Assembly (NCBI RefSeq): GCF_014284155.1 | Contig: NZ_JACOFZ010000001.1 | Span: 1,258,545 to 1,322,544, forward strand | Direction of reading: 5' to 3' | Origin: Affinundibacterium nitidum | Lineage (GTDB): Bacteria > Pseudomonadota > Gammaproteobacteria > Burkholderiales > Burkholderiaceae_D | DNA: 64,000 bases | In this document: in pieces, positions 63,360 through 64,000 of the stretch | Position numbering within the stretch: the first letter of the stretch is position 1 | Layout of the letters: each line of letters starts with the position of its first letter | Program-made: the position numbers and the translations under genes | The notes under the pieces: generated by a model | The model's input: only the letters and a program-made list of their open reading frames with translations | What the model was told of the DNA's origin: nothing | The model's database searches: none

Positions 63360-64000
63360 ATGAGCAAAGCGAGATCAATTACTTTAATTTATTTATGCGC
63401 AAACATCCTTAGTGGATGTGGCGGGGGGAATACATCGAATTTATCAACTCCGATTAAAAGCACGCCTGCGCCAATCGAGACCAATGCTTTCTTAACTATC
63501 GCCAAAGACACAAGTTGTGCCGATCTACAAAACCGATTATTCGTCATCGATCAACAGTATGTGCTCTCAGAAAAGCTCGGAACTTGCTCTGATGCCCGTT
63601 ACCGTCAAACTCTCTTTGGGAAAACACCTGAAAATGTTGTCTGCAGCAATGCCGATTCGATTGCTGGTCCACGTTATAACTGTAGTGACCCGAGTGCTGC
63701 AGCCATTTTCAAACAAGCAATAGAGCACCTAGACTACCCGGATCTTGGTTTAGGACCCAATCACCAGATCCAGCAAATTATTGTGCCGGCAGATGCAGAG
63801 ACCAATTTGCGAATCACAGCCCTTGGCGCGTCACTTTTTTATGGCAAAGCACCAATCAATGCTGTCATTAAGGATGACAAACTCTGGACGCAATTTGTTG
63901 AACTCGGCAAGTTTACAGTCCCACAAAAATTAAATCTTGATTTCGCTAGCGACATGGTTATCGGAAGCTTCTTTGCTAGCCCGAATAACTGCAGCCAACA
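63360..64000 (+). CDS. Lipoprotein of unknown function, truncated by window end
   Basis: An open frame of at least 213 codons runs off the window with no stop. It starts at an ATG with GAGG 6 bases upstream. The signal MSKARSITLIYLCANILSGCGGG has a lipobox (LSGC) and Gly after it, like the lipoprotein at 56319. The mature part has a Thr/Pro/Ser-rich linker and at least seven cysteines (for example TSCADLQ, GTCSDAR, VVCSNAD, YNCSDPS, NNCSQ), suggesting disulphide pairs. I recognise no family. Divergent from the histidine kinase gene, with a 275-base shared upstream region. Confidence 0.82.
   Translation, partial: MSKARSITLIYLCANILSGCGGGNTSNLSTPIKSTPAPIETNAFLTIAKDTSCADLQNRLFVIDQQYVLSEKLGTCSDARYRQTLFGKTPENVVCSNADSIAGPRYNCSDPSAAAIFKQAIEHLDYPDLGLGPNHQIQQIIVPADAETNLRITALGASLFYGKAPINAVIKDDKLWTQFVELGKFTVPQKLNLDFASDMVIGSFFASPNNCSQ

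Overview
The window is chromosomal DNA from a beta-proteobacterium, most likely of the order Burkholderiales and close to Oxalobacteraceae (Undibacterium- or Herminiimonas-like). This rests on protein style and gene order, not on a search: miaB-phoH-ybeY with corC-lnt nearby, pgk-pyk-fba-purC-purE-purK-sua5, sucCD-terC beside type IV pilin genes, recA-recX, and gltX followed by tRNA-Ala and tRNA-Glu. Composition looks moderate in GC and fairly uniform. I saw no insertion sequence, prophage, plasmid or CRISPR signal. The window opens inside a histidine kinase gene and ends inside a lipoprotein gene.

Layout. 1-4.9 kb: kinase end, exported M20 peptidase, a small unknown gene, then lnt and corC. 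5.1-8.0 kb: a block of five genes (DUF1294 protein, periplasmic SixA-like phosphatase, KirBac potassium channel, DUF2975 protein with an XRE regulator) lying between corC-lnt and ybeY-phoH-miaB, which I expect to be contiguous in relatives. 11.2-15.5 kb: small exported protein, flavin reductase-SemiSWEET-HAD cluster, TonB-dependent receptor. 15.5-23.7 kb: tRNA t6A synthesis, purine synthesis and glycolysis genes on the minus strand, with two long imperfect palindromes between pyk and fba. 23.9-29.8 kb: AzlCD exporter, four small plus-strand genes, a BepA-like M48 protease and moaC.

29.8-37.6 kb is the most distinctive part and looks like a type IV pilin production and glycosylation locus. It holds two paralogous TPR-glycosyltransferases flanking a 97-residue unknown protein, a PglL-like O-oligosaccharyltransferase, a TfpX/TfpZ pilin accessory protein, and two tandem near-identical pilin genes. 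The first pilin has a clear sigma-54 (GG-N10-GC) promoter, and TGTC motifs that could bind PilR lie upstream. Next come an FHA protein and a PP2C phosphatase (Ser/Thr phosphorylation signalling), TerC and sucCD.

42-64 kb: a 0.7 kb stretch without a convincing gene, a DUF885 putative metallopeptidase divergent from a Tat-exported GH127/GH146-like arabinofuranosidase, recX-recA with a LexA-box-like site, tRNA-Glu, tRNA-Ala and gltX, fdhD, an RluA-family pseudouridine synthase, two identical tRNA-Pro genes, ribD, apbC/mrp, a DUF4214 lipoprotein, metG, a long-form aminopeptidase P, a histidine kinase with no adjacent regulator, and a truncated second lipoprotein.

Most genes are housekeeping. The strongest leads are the pilin locus with its unknown 97-residue protein, the paired palindromes between pyk and fba, the KirBac-containing insertion, the linker inside PhoH and the FHA/PP2C pair. 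No wholly new system is proven by the sequence alone.
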